From the NCBI RefSeq assembly GCF_031851795.1, contig NZ_CP134696.1, positions 3,120,501 to 3,184,500 on the forward strand: DNA of 64,000 nucleotides, in the 5' to 3' direction. How positions within the stretch are numbered: position 1 is the stretch's first letter; each line of letters begins with the position of its first letter. The position numbers and the translations under genes were made by a program. Source of the stretch: Pontibacter sp. G13 (lineage in GTDB: Bacteria > Bacteroidota > Bacteroidia > J057). The notes under the pieces were generated by a model, which saw only the letters and a list, made by a program, of their open reading frames with translations, did no database searches and was not told where the DNA came from. Shown one piece after another: positions 55,656 to 64,000 of this stretch.

Positions 55656-56018
55656 ATGCTGTCCATCTTTTCAGCACTCATGACTGCCATGACGGTCATG
55701 TTTGCGACTCCCACAGAACCTCAACCTACATCAGCGCCCACACCTCCAGATGATCTCTGCGAAGTCTATGGCACGGTCTTCATCGAGACAGTCCCTGCCT
55801 TTGCGGATTATCGGGTATTTGTGAGCGACATGGAGGGATTTGCGGACTTGGTGGTCTTCAAGCAGGATGCGGAACTATTTGCAGATCGGGCTGGGCACTG
55901 GTATTTTACAGATATCAAAGCAATCGCCGATTTCACGGTTTATGTAGAGCAGGTGGAGAGCTTTGCTGATTTCACCATTGCCTACACAGATTTTCAGAGT
56001 GCTGCCGGATGCCGCTAA
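55656..56018 (+). CDS. small exported protein with internal FAD-type repeats (DUF6150-like)
   Basis: A 120-residue protein. A signal peptide is followed by a Thr/Pro-rich linker (TPTEPQPTSAPTPPDD). From residue 35 it has five short repeats of about 17-20 residues, each with the pattern [AF]-x-A-D followed by a hydrophobic strand: AFADYRVF, GFADLVVF, LFADRAGHW, AIADFTVY, SFADFTIAY. The pattern resembles the Bacteroidota DUF6150 family, here with a signal peptide. Cys35 and Cys119 flank the repeat block and could close it. Function unknown. Confidence 0.65.
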   Translation: MLSIFSALMTAMTVMFATPTEPQPTSAPTPPDDLCEVYGTVFIETVPAFADYRVFVSDMEGFADLVVFKQDAELFADRAGHWYFTDIKAIADFTVYVEQVESFADFTIAYTDFQSAAGCR

Positions 56019-56194
56019 TGGTGTGCTCCGTACCGATATGATCTAGGACCCCCTGGCATCTGTTCAGGGGATTCCATCCTTCCTCAAGCCAAGCGCCCAA
56101 GCTTGCAGACCTGTCTTGCAGGTCCCTACACCCTACCCAACTCCTATCTAACACGATTGGTGAGAAATATCGATTTCTCGCCCTATTGATCTTT

Positions 56195-57028
56195 ATGACA
56201 ACAACTGATCCTACATATCTGGAAATCACGCTCCCCCTCCCAGTAGATCTGCGTGAACCTGCCATGGCACTGTTGACGGCCTTGGCTTTTGAGGCATTTG
56301 AGGAAACCGAGTCAGGAATCAAAGGCTACGTACTCAAGGAGGATTTTGACGAGGCCCAGATCAGGGAGACCCTTTCGATTTTCCCCAATGGTCCATTTCC
56401 TTTCGAAGTATCCGAAATGGAGAACAAGAACTGGAATGCCGAGTGGGAACAAAGCTATCCACCTGTAGAGGTAGGCACTTTCTGCCAAATCGTCCCAACC
56501 TTCCACCAGCCCAAGGAAGGATTTCAGCACACCGTTCTCATTGACCCCAAAATGTCCTTTGGAACGGGGCATCACGAAACCACGCGGTTGATGATCCAAT
56601 TGATGGAGCATTCAGCCATCGCCAATCGGACTGTGCTGGACATGGGTTGCGGTACAGGCGTATTGGGGATTCTGGCAGCCAAACTCCAGGCTTCTCAAGT
56701 GTTGGGGATCGATATCGACAACTGGAGCTATGAAAATGCCAAGGAAAATGTGTCTTTGAATCATATCGACATGGACATCTTGCTCGGCACTTCGGAAGTC
56801 ATTCCGGAAGCGCAATTTCATGTGATTTTGGCGAATATCAACCGAAATGTGCTGATGGCCGATATTCCCATTTATGCAATGCACCTTCAAGAAGGGGGAG
56901 AATTGCTGTTGAGTGGTTTTTATGAAAGGGACCAAGCATTAATCGAACAAGTGTGTACGAGTGCTGGCTTGACGTTGGCGGATAGCCGTGTCGAACAATC
57001 TTGGACGGCCCTCCGATTTCGCAAATAA
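56195..57028 (+). CDS. prmA: ribosomal protein L11 methyltransferase
   Basis: A 277-residue S-adenosylmethionine-dependent enzyme methylating ribosomal protein L11. The nucleotide site is LDMGCGTGVLGILAAK; preceding it is SFGTGHHETTRLMI and following it DIDNWSYENAKENV, all typical of PrmA. The N-terminal substrate-recognition domain (about residues 1-95) is present. The start MTTTDPTYLE at 56195 is an ATG; a TTG nine bases upstream is less likely. Confidence 0.92.
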   Translation: MTTTDPTYLEITLPLPVDLREPAMALLTALAFEAFEETESGIKGYVLKEDFDEAQIRETLSIFPNGPFPFEVSEMENKNWNAEWEQSYPPVEVGTFCQIVPTFHQPKEGFQHTVLIDPKMSFGTGHHETTRLMIQLMEHSAIANRTVLDMGCGTGVLGILAAKLQASQVLGIDIDNWSYENAKENVSLNHIDMDILLGTSEVIPEAQFHVILANINRNVLMADIPIYAMHLQEGGELLLSGFYERDQALIEQVCTSAGLTLADSRVEQSWTALRFRK

Positions 57029-57215
57029 CATCATCCTTATCAATCGAGACTGATCCATGAACCTTCATCTACCGACATTCAAAGAAATTAGGCGCGCAAA
57101 TGGTATGCGTGGGAACGGTCTGATCCGGCACTTGATTTGCACAAGTTCCGCTCCTAACGGAGAATTTCAGGCCAATCCTGAACACATCCAATCTAGTGAT
57201 TCAAAGCTTGCCATC

Positions 57216-60200
57216 ATGATTCAACCGCTGAGAAGGATCACGCTATTTCTGGGCTTTCTATGCCTGGCATTCGCTTCCCAAGCCCAAACCCAGGGGGTGG
57301 GATTTTTTGCGATCGATCCTCCCTTATTTATTCAAGAGTTTTCCAAAGTCCTCAACGAGACGACCTTGGAAAGCGGAAAACAAGCAGCGCTTCGGCTTCC
57401 CGTGATCTGGGACAGTGGAAAGATTTCCGAAGATGAAAAGGCGTCATTTATCAAGCACGTCAATTCTATGGTCGAACACCGGTACCGTACAGCACCGGAT
57501 CTCGCGAGTTTTGCCTTGGCGTTTATCGCCGTCAAATCAGGCGAATCCTACGCTTCTATCGACGTAGATCAGTTTTTCGAAGTCACGGAGAAATCTATCG
57601 AACACCTCGAACCAGAGCGTACCGCCAAGTTCTTCATCAATCTTCGGAAGTACTTGGTAGCAGGGCATCCTATGGAACGAAAGAATTTCCACTGGACCCT
57701 CAAGGATACCCTGCCTGAATTGGTATTCCTGACCCTCAATGATGAGAATGGCGAATATCACACCCCGGTGATCCGCTACACGGAGACCGACATTTTCATG
57801 CGCAACAAGAAGGACAGCACCAAAATCTTCGGTGCAAGTGGGGATTTCCATCCTTTGTCCATGTCATTTGTGGGAACTGGCGGTAGAGTCAACTGGAGCA
57901 AAGTCGGCCTAGACAGTGCCAAGGTCTATGCGGACTTCCATGATTTCACCTTGAATTTCAATTTCGGATTGATTCAGGTGGACACCGTGACCTTCCATTA
58001 TGATAGTTTGTTGTCGGAGCCTCTTACGGGATATTTCGAGGATCGCAATCTGGGCTATTCAGATGTAGAAAAAGCCAACTATCCATATTTCAAAAGTTAT
58101 GAAGGGGGGGTGGTCATCGAAAATTTCATCCCCAATGTCCGGTATGAAGGCGGTTTCTCCATCATGGGAACTCGCAAAATTGGGTCTTCTTATGATATCT
58201 GGACAGAATATGTTCCAGAAGAAACAGCTACAGATGATGCGGGAGAAAGCTGGTACACCTCCGATTACAGCTTGCGAGATGCAGAGACACGTGATGATGA
58301 ATGGGAAGATTCAGACTGGGAAACCTCCGAATCTGATGCCTCTTCTTGGGATTCTGAGTCTGACTGGGAATCTTCTGATTGGGGCGATGATGAATGGGGC
58401 TCTACCGACGAAAGCGGTGACTGGGGAGAAGAGGAATATGGCGAGGAAGAAATCTATGAAGAAGAAGAATCTATCTTCTCCAATTTGGTCAAAGAGCACA
58501 TTTTTGCTCGCATGGAAATCTTCCGAGACGATCGAAAGATCATGACGCTAGAAGGGGAGGAATTCGTCTTGGGTACCCGGAAAATGGTTTCCAACAACAT
58601 CCAAGCTTCCATTTATCCATCTGAAAGCGACAGTATCTTCCATCCTTCCATGGATGTCCTGTATTCAGTGGCGGACTCCACCGTTATCCTCAACAAGCAC
58701 AAACGAGGGATCTACAAGTCGATTCCATTTACCAGTTCCTATCACGAGTACTTCATGTACTTCGAGACGATTGCGTGGGACATCAGCTCGGATGAACTCG
58801 CTTTTACTGCATTCATTGACAAAGAAAATAAGGTCTCTGCGATCGAATCCTTTGACTACTTCACGAAGGAACGATTCAGCCAGTTCAAGAATATCTTGAA
58901 GTTCAACCCCATTGGGGCGATCTACCGATACCACGTCATCAATCCCGGTCAGCCGATTTTTCCGGAGAATATCCTGAAAGAGTACAATATGACTTCGGAC
59001 AAAAGTGGATTCGAGCGCACCCTGCCTAGTTTGGTAGGATCTGGATTCATCGACTACGACCCAAAAAGTCAGGAGATCACCCCAAAAGCCAAGTTGATTC
59101 ACTGGGCAAGGGCGGCACGTCAAAAGAAAGACTTCGACGCCATTCAGATTATCTCAAAGGTAGATAGTGGAAGTCACGCCATCATGGACCTCGAAACCAT
59201 GGATGTACAGATGCGCGGGGTGAATCACTTCTCCTTGAGTGACTCCGTGTTTGCTCGTGTCGTGCCTTTGAATGGGCTTGTACAGGTTCAGAAAAACCGG
59301 AATCTCCAATTTGCCGGGGCAGTTGCCTGTGGAAATATCAACTTTTACTCAAGCGATGAAGATCGTCCTGCCTTTACCTTTGACTATGAAACTTTCAAGG
59401 TACTGTGTGATTCCATCGAATCGTTGCGGTTCGTCTTGGTACGGAACCCATCGCCAGACTACGAACCGACCCCGTTGGAAAAAGCGTTGAGTAACACCGT
59501 ATTTGAAGGGGTTTCAGGGGCGATTCACATTGATGATCCCAACAATAAATCAGGGGCCAAGCGATTCAAAAATCGCCACTTCCCTGTATTCGACAGTTAT
59601 TCTCAGTCCTATATCTACTGGGACAAACCCAATATCGAAGGAGGGGTCTACGAAAAGGAACGAATGTTTTTTGCGGTAGATCCATTTGTATTGGATAGTC
59701 TCGAAGACCTCAAAGATGCCAATCTGTTTTTCGACGGCGAATTCCATTCTGGGGAAATCTTCCCAAAATTCCGCCAGACCTTGACGGTGATGGAGGACTT
59801 TACCTTGGGCTTCAAAATGGAGACTCCCCCCTACGGATTCAAGATTTATGAAGGACTAGGTAGATTTAACTCAGAGATTACCTTGGATGGAAACGGCCTC
59901 CAAGGAAATGGAACGATCGAATACCTCGGAACCATTGCAGAAAGTGATTCCTTTGTATTTCACTTTGACTCCGTGATGGCCGAAGTCCGTCACTTCAACC
60001 TTCGTCGCGGATTTAGAGGCGGTGTTTATTTCCCAGAAGTAGATGCCAAATCCGGGATCTACAAATGGTTTACCAAGGATAGCACGGTTGCCATGACTTC
60101 TGTAGACTCCGCCTTCAATGTATTCAATGGCGAGGCGCAATTCGAAGGAACCTTGTCTATCACTCCTAAAGGAATGATTGGAGATGGCGAGATCACATTG

Positions 60201-62087
60201 GGACAAATTCGGATTCGAAGCGACAGTTTGGTCTTCAAGGATCGAGACTTCATGGCTCCCAAGGCGGACTTTATTGTCGTGGATGAAGACGATCCTGACA
60301 TGATCCACTTTTTGGCCGAGGATGTGAACGTCACCTATGATGTATGGCGCCACAAATCTTCCTTTGAGTCTCTGCCGATTTCGGATAGTGTGGCATCCAT
60401 TGCCCACTTCCCCATGCACCAGTACGGAACCAGCTTAGGCAAGGGGGAATATCAGCGTTCGACCGGTGATCTGAAGCTTCAGAGTATGTCTTCCTACATG
60501 AAGGACAACTACTTCGTCTCCACCGATCCCAAGCAGGATAGCTTGAACTTCAATGCTGAAGAGGCAGTCTACAAGCTTGAGACCAAAGAAGTCTTCATCA
60601 CAGGTGTACCTTACATCTATGTGGCAGACGCCTTGATCACACCTGATGAGAAGGAAGTGACCCTTTTGGAGACTGGTTTCCTCAGCCCACTTGAAAATGC
60701 GACGGTAGAAGCCGACCAAGAGACCAAGCTTCACCGGATCTACGAATCGACCGTTTCCATCAAATCTCGTCATCAGTACGAAGGGGGTGGTAAGTATGAC
60801 TACATCGAGGTCAACGGTCAAGAGCAGTTTATCGAATTCAACAATATTCAGGTCAACAGCGATACCTCTACGATTGCTTCTGGGGTTATCGAAGAGGAAG
60901 ACGGTTTCTACTTGACAGAGCGAATCTTCTTCAAGGGTAATACCTACCTGGATGCTTCTCGTCGTTTCTTGACATTTGAAGGAGAAGTAAAAATTGAATC
61001 TGACAACCCGGTATTCAAAGGTGCTTGGTTTACATTTGAAAAAACCATCGTAAACCCAGACTCCGTCTTCATTCCGATCTCAGAAGATCTCACCAACGAA
61101 TTGGGTGAGGAGCTGACTGTAGGCTTGAACTTTGTCGAAGAGAATACCGTGTTCTACTCCAACTTCCTTCAGGCGAAAGAGGACGAGGACGACTTCGAAG
61201 TACTGTCTGCATCCGGAGGCTTGACCTTCGACCGACGTAAAAAGGAGTTCAAAATCGGTTCTCGTGAAAAACTCCGTCGCATGATCTTCAAAGGAGCTAC
61301 GGTGGCTTTCAACGATGAGAAGAACACCATCACCTCTCAAGGATTCTTGAAGTTCCCTTACGACTTCAAGCCTAAGACCATCACCATGAAAATGGCTGGT
61401 TCATGGAAAGAAGATTTGCGCAACCGTAGCTTGTCTACCAACATTATCTCGATTGTAGATATGCCCGTGATTCCTCAAGAGCAGCTCAACAAGATTTCGG
61501 AGAATCTCCAATTCTTGACGGCTTCGAATGAGAACATCGACTTCCAGAAATACTCATTCCGTGAGACCATTGCCGAGTTGCTGGATGAAGGACAAAAAGG
61601 AGAGCGTGAAACTGCCAAATTCAACCAGAATGTGGACAACCACTTTGTCTACACAGACATCAAACTGGCTGAGCAGCTTCCATTCACCCTCTTGTTGTCA
61701 GGCGTGAACTACAACTACGACCGGACCTACAAGGCGCTTTATCACGATGGACCGATTGGGTTGATTGGGGTAAATGGCAACGTGATCAACAAAATGGTCA
61801 AGGCCAAGATCTTGTATGAATTCGGACGTATGGACGAGGATGGTGAAAAAGCCAAGGACAAATTGACCATCTATCTGGAGGTAGATAAATACAACTGGAT
61901 TTACTTCTACTTCGAAGACGAGATCGTCAAAACGATGTCCAGCTACTATGACGAATACAACTATCCGCTTCAGGATATCGTGAGTAAGAGAAAGAATGAG
62001 AGCGGGTTCCGGTTCGATATGGCCACTGAGGAGGAACGTTCTAGATTCCTTCAGAAGTTCCAGAAGCGATTCGGAAAGCCAGAATAA
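57216..62087 (+). CDS. giant exported protein of unknown function
   Basis: A 1623-residue protein with a signal peptide (RRITLFLGFLCLAFASQAQ). Residues about 30-350 are alpha/beta and mention no recognised motif. A low-complexity acidic tract rich in Asp, Glu, Ser and Trp fills about residues 355-430 (for example DSESDWESSDWGDDEWGS). The remaining 1200 residues are beta-rich with recurring strands ending in DSxxF or DSLVF, such as FHFDSVMAEVRHF and IRIRSDSLVFKD, reminiscent of stacked beta-helical or LPS-transport-like folds, without a firm match. No type IX domain is present. The ATG at 57216 heads the signal peptide. A perfect terminator follows. Conserved small proteins of translation surround it. 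Confidence 0.75.
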   Translation: MIQPLRRITLFLGFLCLAFASQAQTQGVGFFAIDPPLFIQEFSKVLNETTLESGKQAALRLPVIWDSGKISEDEKASFIKHVNSMVEHRYRTAPDLASFALAFIAVKSGESYASIDVDQFFEVTEKSIEHLEPERTAKFFINLRKYLVAGHPMERKNFHWTLKDTLPELVFLTLNDENGEYHTPVIRYTETDIFMRNKKDSTKIFGASGDFHPLSMSFVGTGGRVNWSKVGLDSAKVYADFHDFTLNFNFGLIQVDTVTFHYDSLLSEPLTGYFEDRNLGYSDVEKANYPYFKSYEGGVVIENFIPNVRYEGGFSIMGTRKIGSSYDIWTEYVPEETATDDAGESWYTSDYSLRDAETRDDEWEDSDWETSESDASSWDSESDWESSDWGDDEWGSTDESGDWGEEEYGEEEIYEEEESIFSNLVKEHIFARMEIFRDDRKIMTLEGEEFVLGTRKMVSNNIQASIYPSESDSIFHPSMDVLYSVADSTVILNKHKRGIYKSIPFTSSYHEYFMYFETIAWDISSDELAFTAFIDKENKVSAIESFDYFTKERFSQFKNILKFNPIGAIYRYHVINPGQPIFPENILKEYNMTSDKSGFERTLPSLVGSGFIDYDPKSQEITPKAKLIHWARAARQKKDFDAIQIISKVDSGSHAIMDLETMDVQMRGVNHFSLSDSVFARVVPLNGLVQVQKNRNLQFAGAVACGNINFYSSDEDRPAFTFDYETFKVLCDSIESLRFVLVRNPSPDYEPTPLEKALSNTVFEGVSGAIHIDDPNNKSGAKRFKNRHFPVFDSYSQSYIYWDKPNIEGGVYEKERMFFAVDPFVLDSLEDLKDANLFFDGEFHSGEIFPKFRQTLTVMEDFTLGFKMETPPYGFKIYEGLGRFNSEITLDGNGLQGNGTIEYLGTIAESDSFVFHFDSVMAEVRHFNLRRGFRGGVYFPEVDAKSGIYKWFTKDSTVAMTSVDSAFNVFNGEAQFEGTLSITPKGMIGDGEITLGQIRIRSDSLVFKDRDFMAPKADFIVVDEDDPDMIHFLAEDVNVTYDVWRHKSSFESLPISDSVASIAHFPMHQYGTSLGKGEYQRSTGDLKLQSMSSYMKDNYFVSTDPKQDSLNFNAEEAVYKLETKEVFITGVPYIYVADALITPDEKEVTLLETGFLSPLENATVEADQETKLHRIYESTVSIKSRHQYEGGGKYDYIEVNGQEQFIEFNNIQVNSDTSTIASGVIEEEDGFYLTERIFFKGNTYLDASRRFLTFEGEVKIESDNPVFKGAWFTFEKTIVNPDSVFIPISEDLTNELGEELTVGLNFVEENTVFYSNFLQAKEDEDDFEVLSASGGLTFDRRKKEFKIGSREKLRRMIFKGATVAFNDEKNTITSQGFLKFPYDFKPKTITMKMAGSWKEDLRNRSLSTNIISIVDMPVIPQEQLNKISENLQFLTASNENIDFQKYSFRETIAELLDEGQKGERETAKFNQNVDNHFVYTDIKLAEQLPFTLLLSGVNYNYDRTYKALYHDGPIGLIGVNGNVINKMVKAKILYEFGRMDEDGEKAKDKLTIYLEVDKYNWIYFYFEDEIVKTMSSYYDEYNYPLQDIVSKRKNESGFRFDMATEEERSRFLQKFQKRFGKPE

Positions 62088-62108
62088 TGGAGTTTCGATT
62101 CCCAGTAA

Positions 62109-62147
62109 GACAGTCGACTCCACATACGGGGTCGACTGTCCGTTTTT
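62109..62147 (+). terminator. terminator of the giant protein gene
   Basis: Perfect 10-base arms GACAGTCGAC and GTCGACTGTC followed by TTTTT, 21 bases after the stop. Confidence 0.88.
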
Positions 62148-62227
62148 GGGGGGAATCCATGTTATCGCTGCCAGAAATCAAAGGATTAGGTTGGGTAACA
62201 AATATTTAGACAATTGCCGCCTACCGT

Positions 62228-62257
62228 TTGGCTTTTGGAAACAGGTTTGTATATTTG
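62228..62257 (+). promoter_or_regulatory. Bacteroidota-type promoter of rpsT
   Basis: The -33 element TTG(G) at 62228-62231 and the -7 element TATATTTG at 62250-62257, 19 bases apart, 40 bases before the rpsT start. The layout matches that of the acpP promoter. Confidence 0.75.
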
Positions 62258-62296
62258 CAATCCGTTTAGGAGAAGACTTGAGATTAGACGAATTAT

Positions 62297-62551
62297 ATGG
62301 CACATCATAAGTCCGCGAAGAAGAGAATTCGCCAGAATGCCAAGCGAAGACTGAGAAACCGCTTCAAGAAGGCGACTATGCGTACCGCTATCAAGCGTCT
62401 GCGCTTGGAAACAGATAAGGGTGAAGCAGAAAAAATGCTTCCATCCGTGGTATCTACCATCGACAGAGTTGCTAAAACCAACTTGATCCACAAGAAGAAC
62501 GCTGCTAACCTGAAGAGCAAGTTGACCAAGCACGTCAACAAGCTTGCCTAA
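62297..62551 (+). CDS. rpsT: 30S ribosomal protein S20
   Basis: An 84-residue basic helical protein that binds 16S rRNA. The N-terminus MAHHKSAKKRIRQNAKRRLRN and the tail IHKKNAANLKSKLTKHVNKLA are characteristic. It has its own promoter just upstream and is followed by a 150-base gap before radC. Confidence 0.96.
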   Translation: MAHHKSAKKRIRQNAKRRLRNRFKKATMRTAIKRLRLETDKGEAEKMLPSVVSTIDRVAKTNLIHKKNAANLKSKLTKHVNKLA

Positions 62552-62700
62552 GGGATAATAGCATATATGCGTGCTATTCGCACGGATTCTCCAAAAAATC
62601 AGCTCGGCCATTTTGGTACGGGCTTTTTTGGTTACTTATCGCTTCATTTGTCCATCGATGATCCAAGGGTTTCCTGCATCTTGAGGAAATACACATCATC

Positions 62701-63393
62701 ATGGACCTCCTATCCTACAAACCCATCCACACCTGGGCCGTGGAAGACCGCCCACGTGAGAAACTGGCTGAGAAAGGCCTAGATGCCCTCACAGACGCCG
62801 AATTGCTGGCCATCATCCTAGGCTCCGGCACCCGCAATCAATCTGCCCTTGACCTCGCCAGAAGCCTACTGGACTCCCATCAAAACCTACAAGGCCTTGC
62901 AGCGGCTTCCTCCAAGGCCCTTACCAAGATCCGGGGAATCGGCCCCGTCAAGGCCCAAATCATTTTGGTCGTCTTCGAACTCGGCAGGCGCAAATCACAA
63001 CATGAGGCCAAACGAAGGCATATTCGGCATAGTCGAGACGCCGCCAAGTATCTCCAAGAAAAACTGGCAGACCGAAAGCAGGAGGTTTTTTGGGCGATTT
63101 TCCTGAACCAAAATCATGAGATTGTCCATGAACAACAATTCTTCGAAGGAGGAATTGCCAGCACAGTGATCGATACACGGGTCATCATGCATGTCGCCTT
63201 GGAGCATCTGGCAGCAGCCATGATCATTTGCCACAATCATCCATCCGGCAATCTCCGTCCCAGTGCCGCAGACCGGGCCATTACCCGCAAAATAAAATCA
63301 GGAGCCGACATCTTCGATATTCGGCTCCTGGATCATATTATCGTCTCCCATCGGGGATATTACTCATTCACTGACGAAGGATTGCTGGACTAA
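62701..63393 (+). CDS. radC: RadC family JAMM protein
   Basis: A 230-residue protein with an N-terminal helix-hairpin-helix part (about residues 60-95, IRGIGPVKAQIILVVFELGRR) and a C-terminal JAMM metalloprotease-like domain (about 110-228). Its zinc ligands are visible: His178 and His180 in CHNHPSG and Asp191. Once tied to DNA repair, the family's real role remains unclear. Its stop codon overlaps that of the convergent M1 peptidase gene. Confidence 0.92.
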   Translation: MDLLSYKPIHTWAVEDRPREKLAEKGLDALTDAELLAIILGSGTRNQSALDLARSLLDSHQNLQGLAAASSKALTKIRGIGPVKAQIILVVFELGRRKSQHEAKRRHIRHSRDAAKYLQEKLADRKQEVFWAIFLNQNHEIVHEQQFFEGGIASTVIDTRVIMHVALEHLAAAMIICHNHPSGNLRPSAADRAITRKIKSGADIFDIRLLDHIIVSHRGYYSFTDEGLLD

Positions 63394-64000
63394 TCCTTGG
63401 TGGTTTTTCGGAAATCCAACTTGTTGTCCTTGGGATAGCTATCCGGAATATCATATCTACCGAGGGTAATACGCTGTACTTTCGCGTCGAAGGATTCTGT
63501 GATTTCAAGCTCTCGCTGGTTCTTCCAGACCGCAGGACTGAGATGCTTTTCAATCGTCTGACCGTTGGCCAATTCAAAGGAAAGGTGAACGGGTACCGGC
63601 ATACCTCCTTTGTTTTGGATGACCAAGCTGATATTCTTCTTTTTCCGGTCGATCAATCTCAGCTTGAGATCAGGCGTTGGGGACTCGAAGAACCAAGGCT
63701 TCCAGAACCATCCGAGGTCCTCTCCTGACGCCTCATTGAAAGTAAAGAAGAAGTCATAGGGAATAGGGTGCTTACCTGACCAGCGATCAATATACATCTG
63801 CATACCAAGGCGGAATACTGAATCGCCCAGTACTTCATGAAGCATGGAATATGCCACGGCTGGATGGCTGTAAGCATAGGTGTAATAGGCCGTTCCCTTC
63901 AGTTCATGGGTATTGGTCATCAGCGGAGGGTAATTGCCCTTGGCAACTTTTTGGAAGGTCAGGGTATTCAAAAGGGCTGGTCGATCTCCGTGCCCCAGTT
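63390..64000 (-). CDS. M1 family metallopeptidase, C-terminal part (runs off the window)
   Basis: The final 202 residues of a zinc aminopeptidase-type protein whose start lies beyond position 64000; the frame is open to the end of the window. It covers the helical region after the active site: AYYTYAYSHPAVAYSMLHEVLG, MYIDRWSGKHPIPYDFFFTFNEASGEDLGWFWKPWFFE, and a C-terminal beta domain. The WFWKPWFFE motif is typical of Bacteroidota M1 peptidases. The HExxH zinc site must be outside the window. Its stop overlaps the radC stop by four bases. Confidence 0.82.
   Translation of the reverse strand, partial: LGHGDRPALLNTLTFQKVAKGNYPPLMTNTHELKGTAYYTYAYSHPAVAYSMLHEVLGDSVFRLGMQMYIDRWSGKHPIPYDFFFTFNEASGEDLGWFWKPWFFESPTPDLKLRLIDRKKKNISLVIQNKGGMPVPVHLSFELANGQTIEKHLSPAVWKNQRELEITESFDAKVQRITLGRYDIPDSYPKDNKLDFRKTTKD

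Overview
The window looks like a chromosomal segment of a free-living Bacteroidota, probably a Saprospiria- or Cytophagia-type marine or soil glycan degrader; the exact family is inference. Lineage pointers seen in the sequence are a SusC/SusD pair, a hybrid two-component regulator ending in an AraC domain, two secreted proteins with type IX secretion C-terminal domains, GldG, an IPExxxVDY-type protein beside pyk, and TAnnTTTG-type promoters before acpP and rpsT. No transposase, integrase, prophage, rRNA operon or CRISPR array was seen.

Layout. 0-10 kb: an alpha/beta hydrolase, holA, two tandem TerC membrane proteins, a saccharopine-dehydrogenase-like enzyme, alaS, an M23 peptidase, a MerR regulator and tRNA-Pro(GGG). 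10-18 kb: a small exported protein, a caspase-like protease, an HD-type hydrolase, a glycerol-3-phosphate acyltransferase overlapping gpsA, and a leucine-rich repeat protein. 18-25 kb: a lipoprotein, pyk plus its small partner, divergent from acpP-fabF-rnc, then tdk. 24-33 kb: argH, a lipoprotein, an epimerase-like SDR with an altered active site, lysA, and a DUF434-type protein. 34-51 kb: a polysaccharide utilisation locus made of a surface glycan-binding lipoprotein, SusD and SusC on the minus strand, a GH26 enzyme and a carbohydrate-binding protein on the plus strand (both with type IX sorting domains), the hybrid regulator, and a GH20 hexosaminidase. 51-64 kb: accC, gldG, RidA, a small repeat protein, prmA, a giant exported protein of unknown function, rpsT, radC and the C-terminal end of an M1 peptidase.

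How the genes work together. The regulator would sense a breakdown product of the target glycan and switch on the locus. SusC, SusD and the surface protein bind and import oligosaccharides released by the GH26 enzyme, a family that includes beta-mannanases. GldG fits the same secretion and motility machinery. The acp-fabF-rnc and acyltransferase-gpsA pairs supply membrane lipid synthesis.

Most unusual content. Between genes, in both orientations, lie ten near-complete copies and one fragment of a 163-226 base element. Each copy has conserved ends and can fold with a closing stem and a second stem whose bases differ between copies but stay complementary. This base-by-base compensation, checked by reading all ten copies, argues for a conserved folded RNA (or DNA) element. 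Two further local duplications sit in the gene-poor gaps: one of about 400 bases that carries the last codons of lysA, and one of 151 bases before the hybrid regulator gene end.
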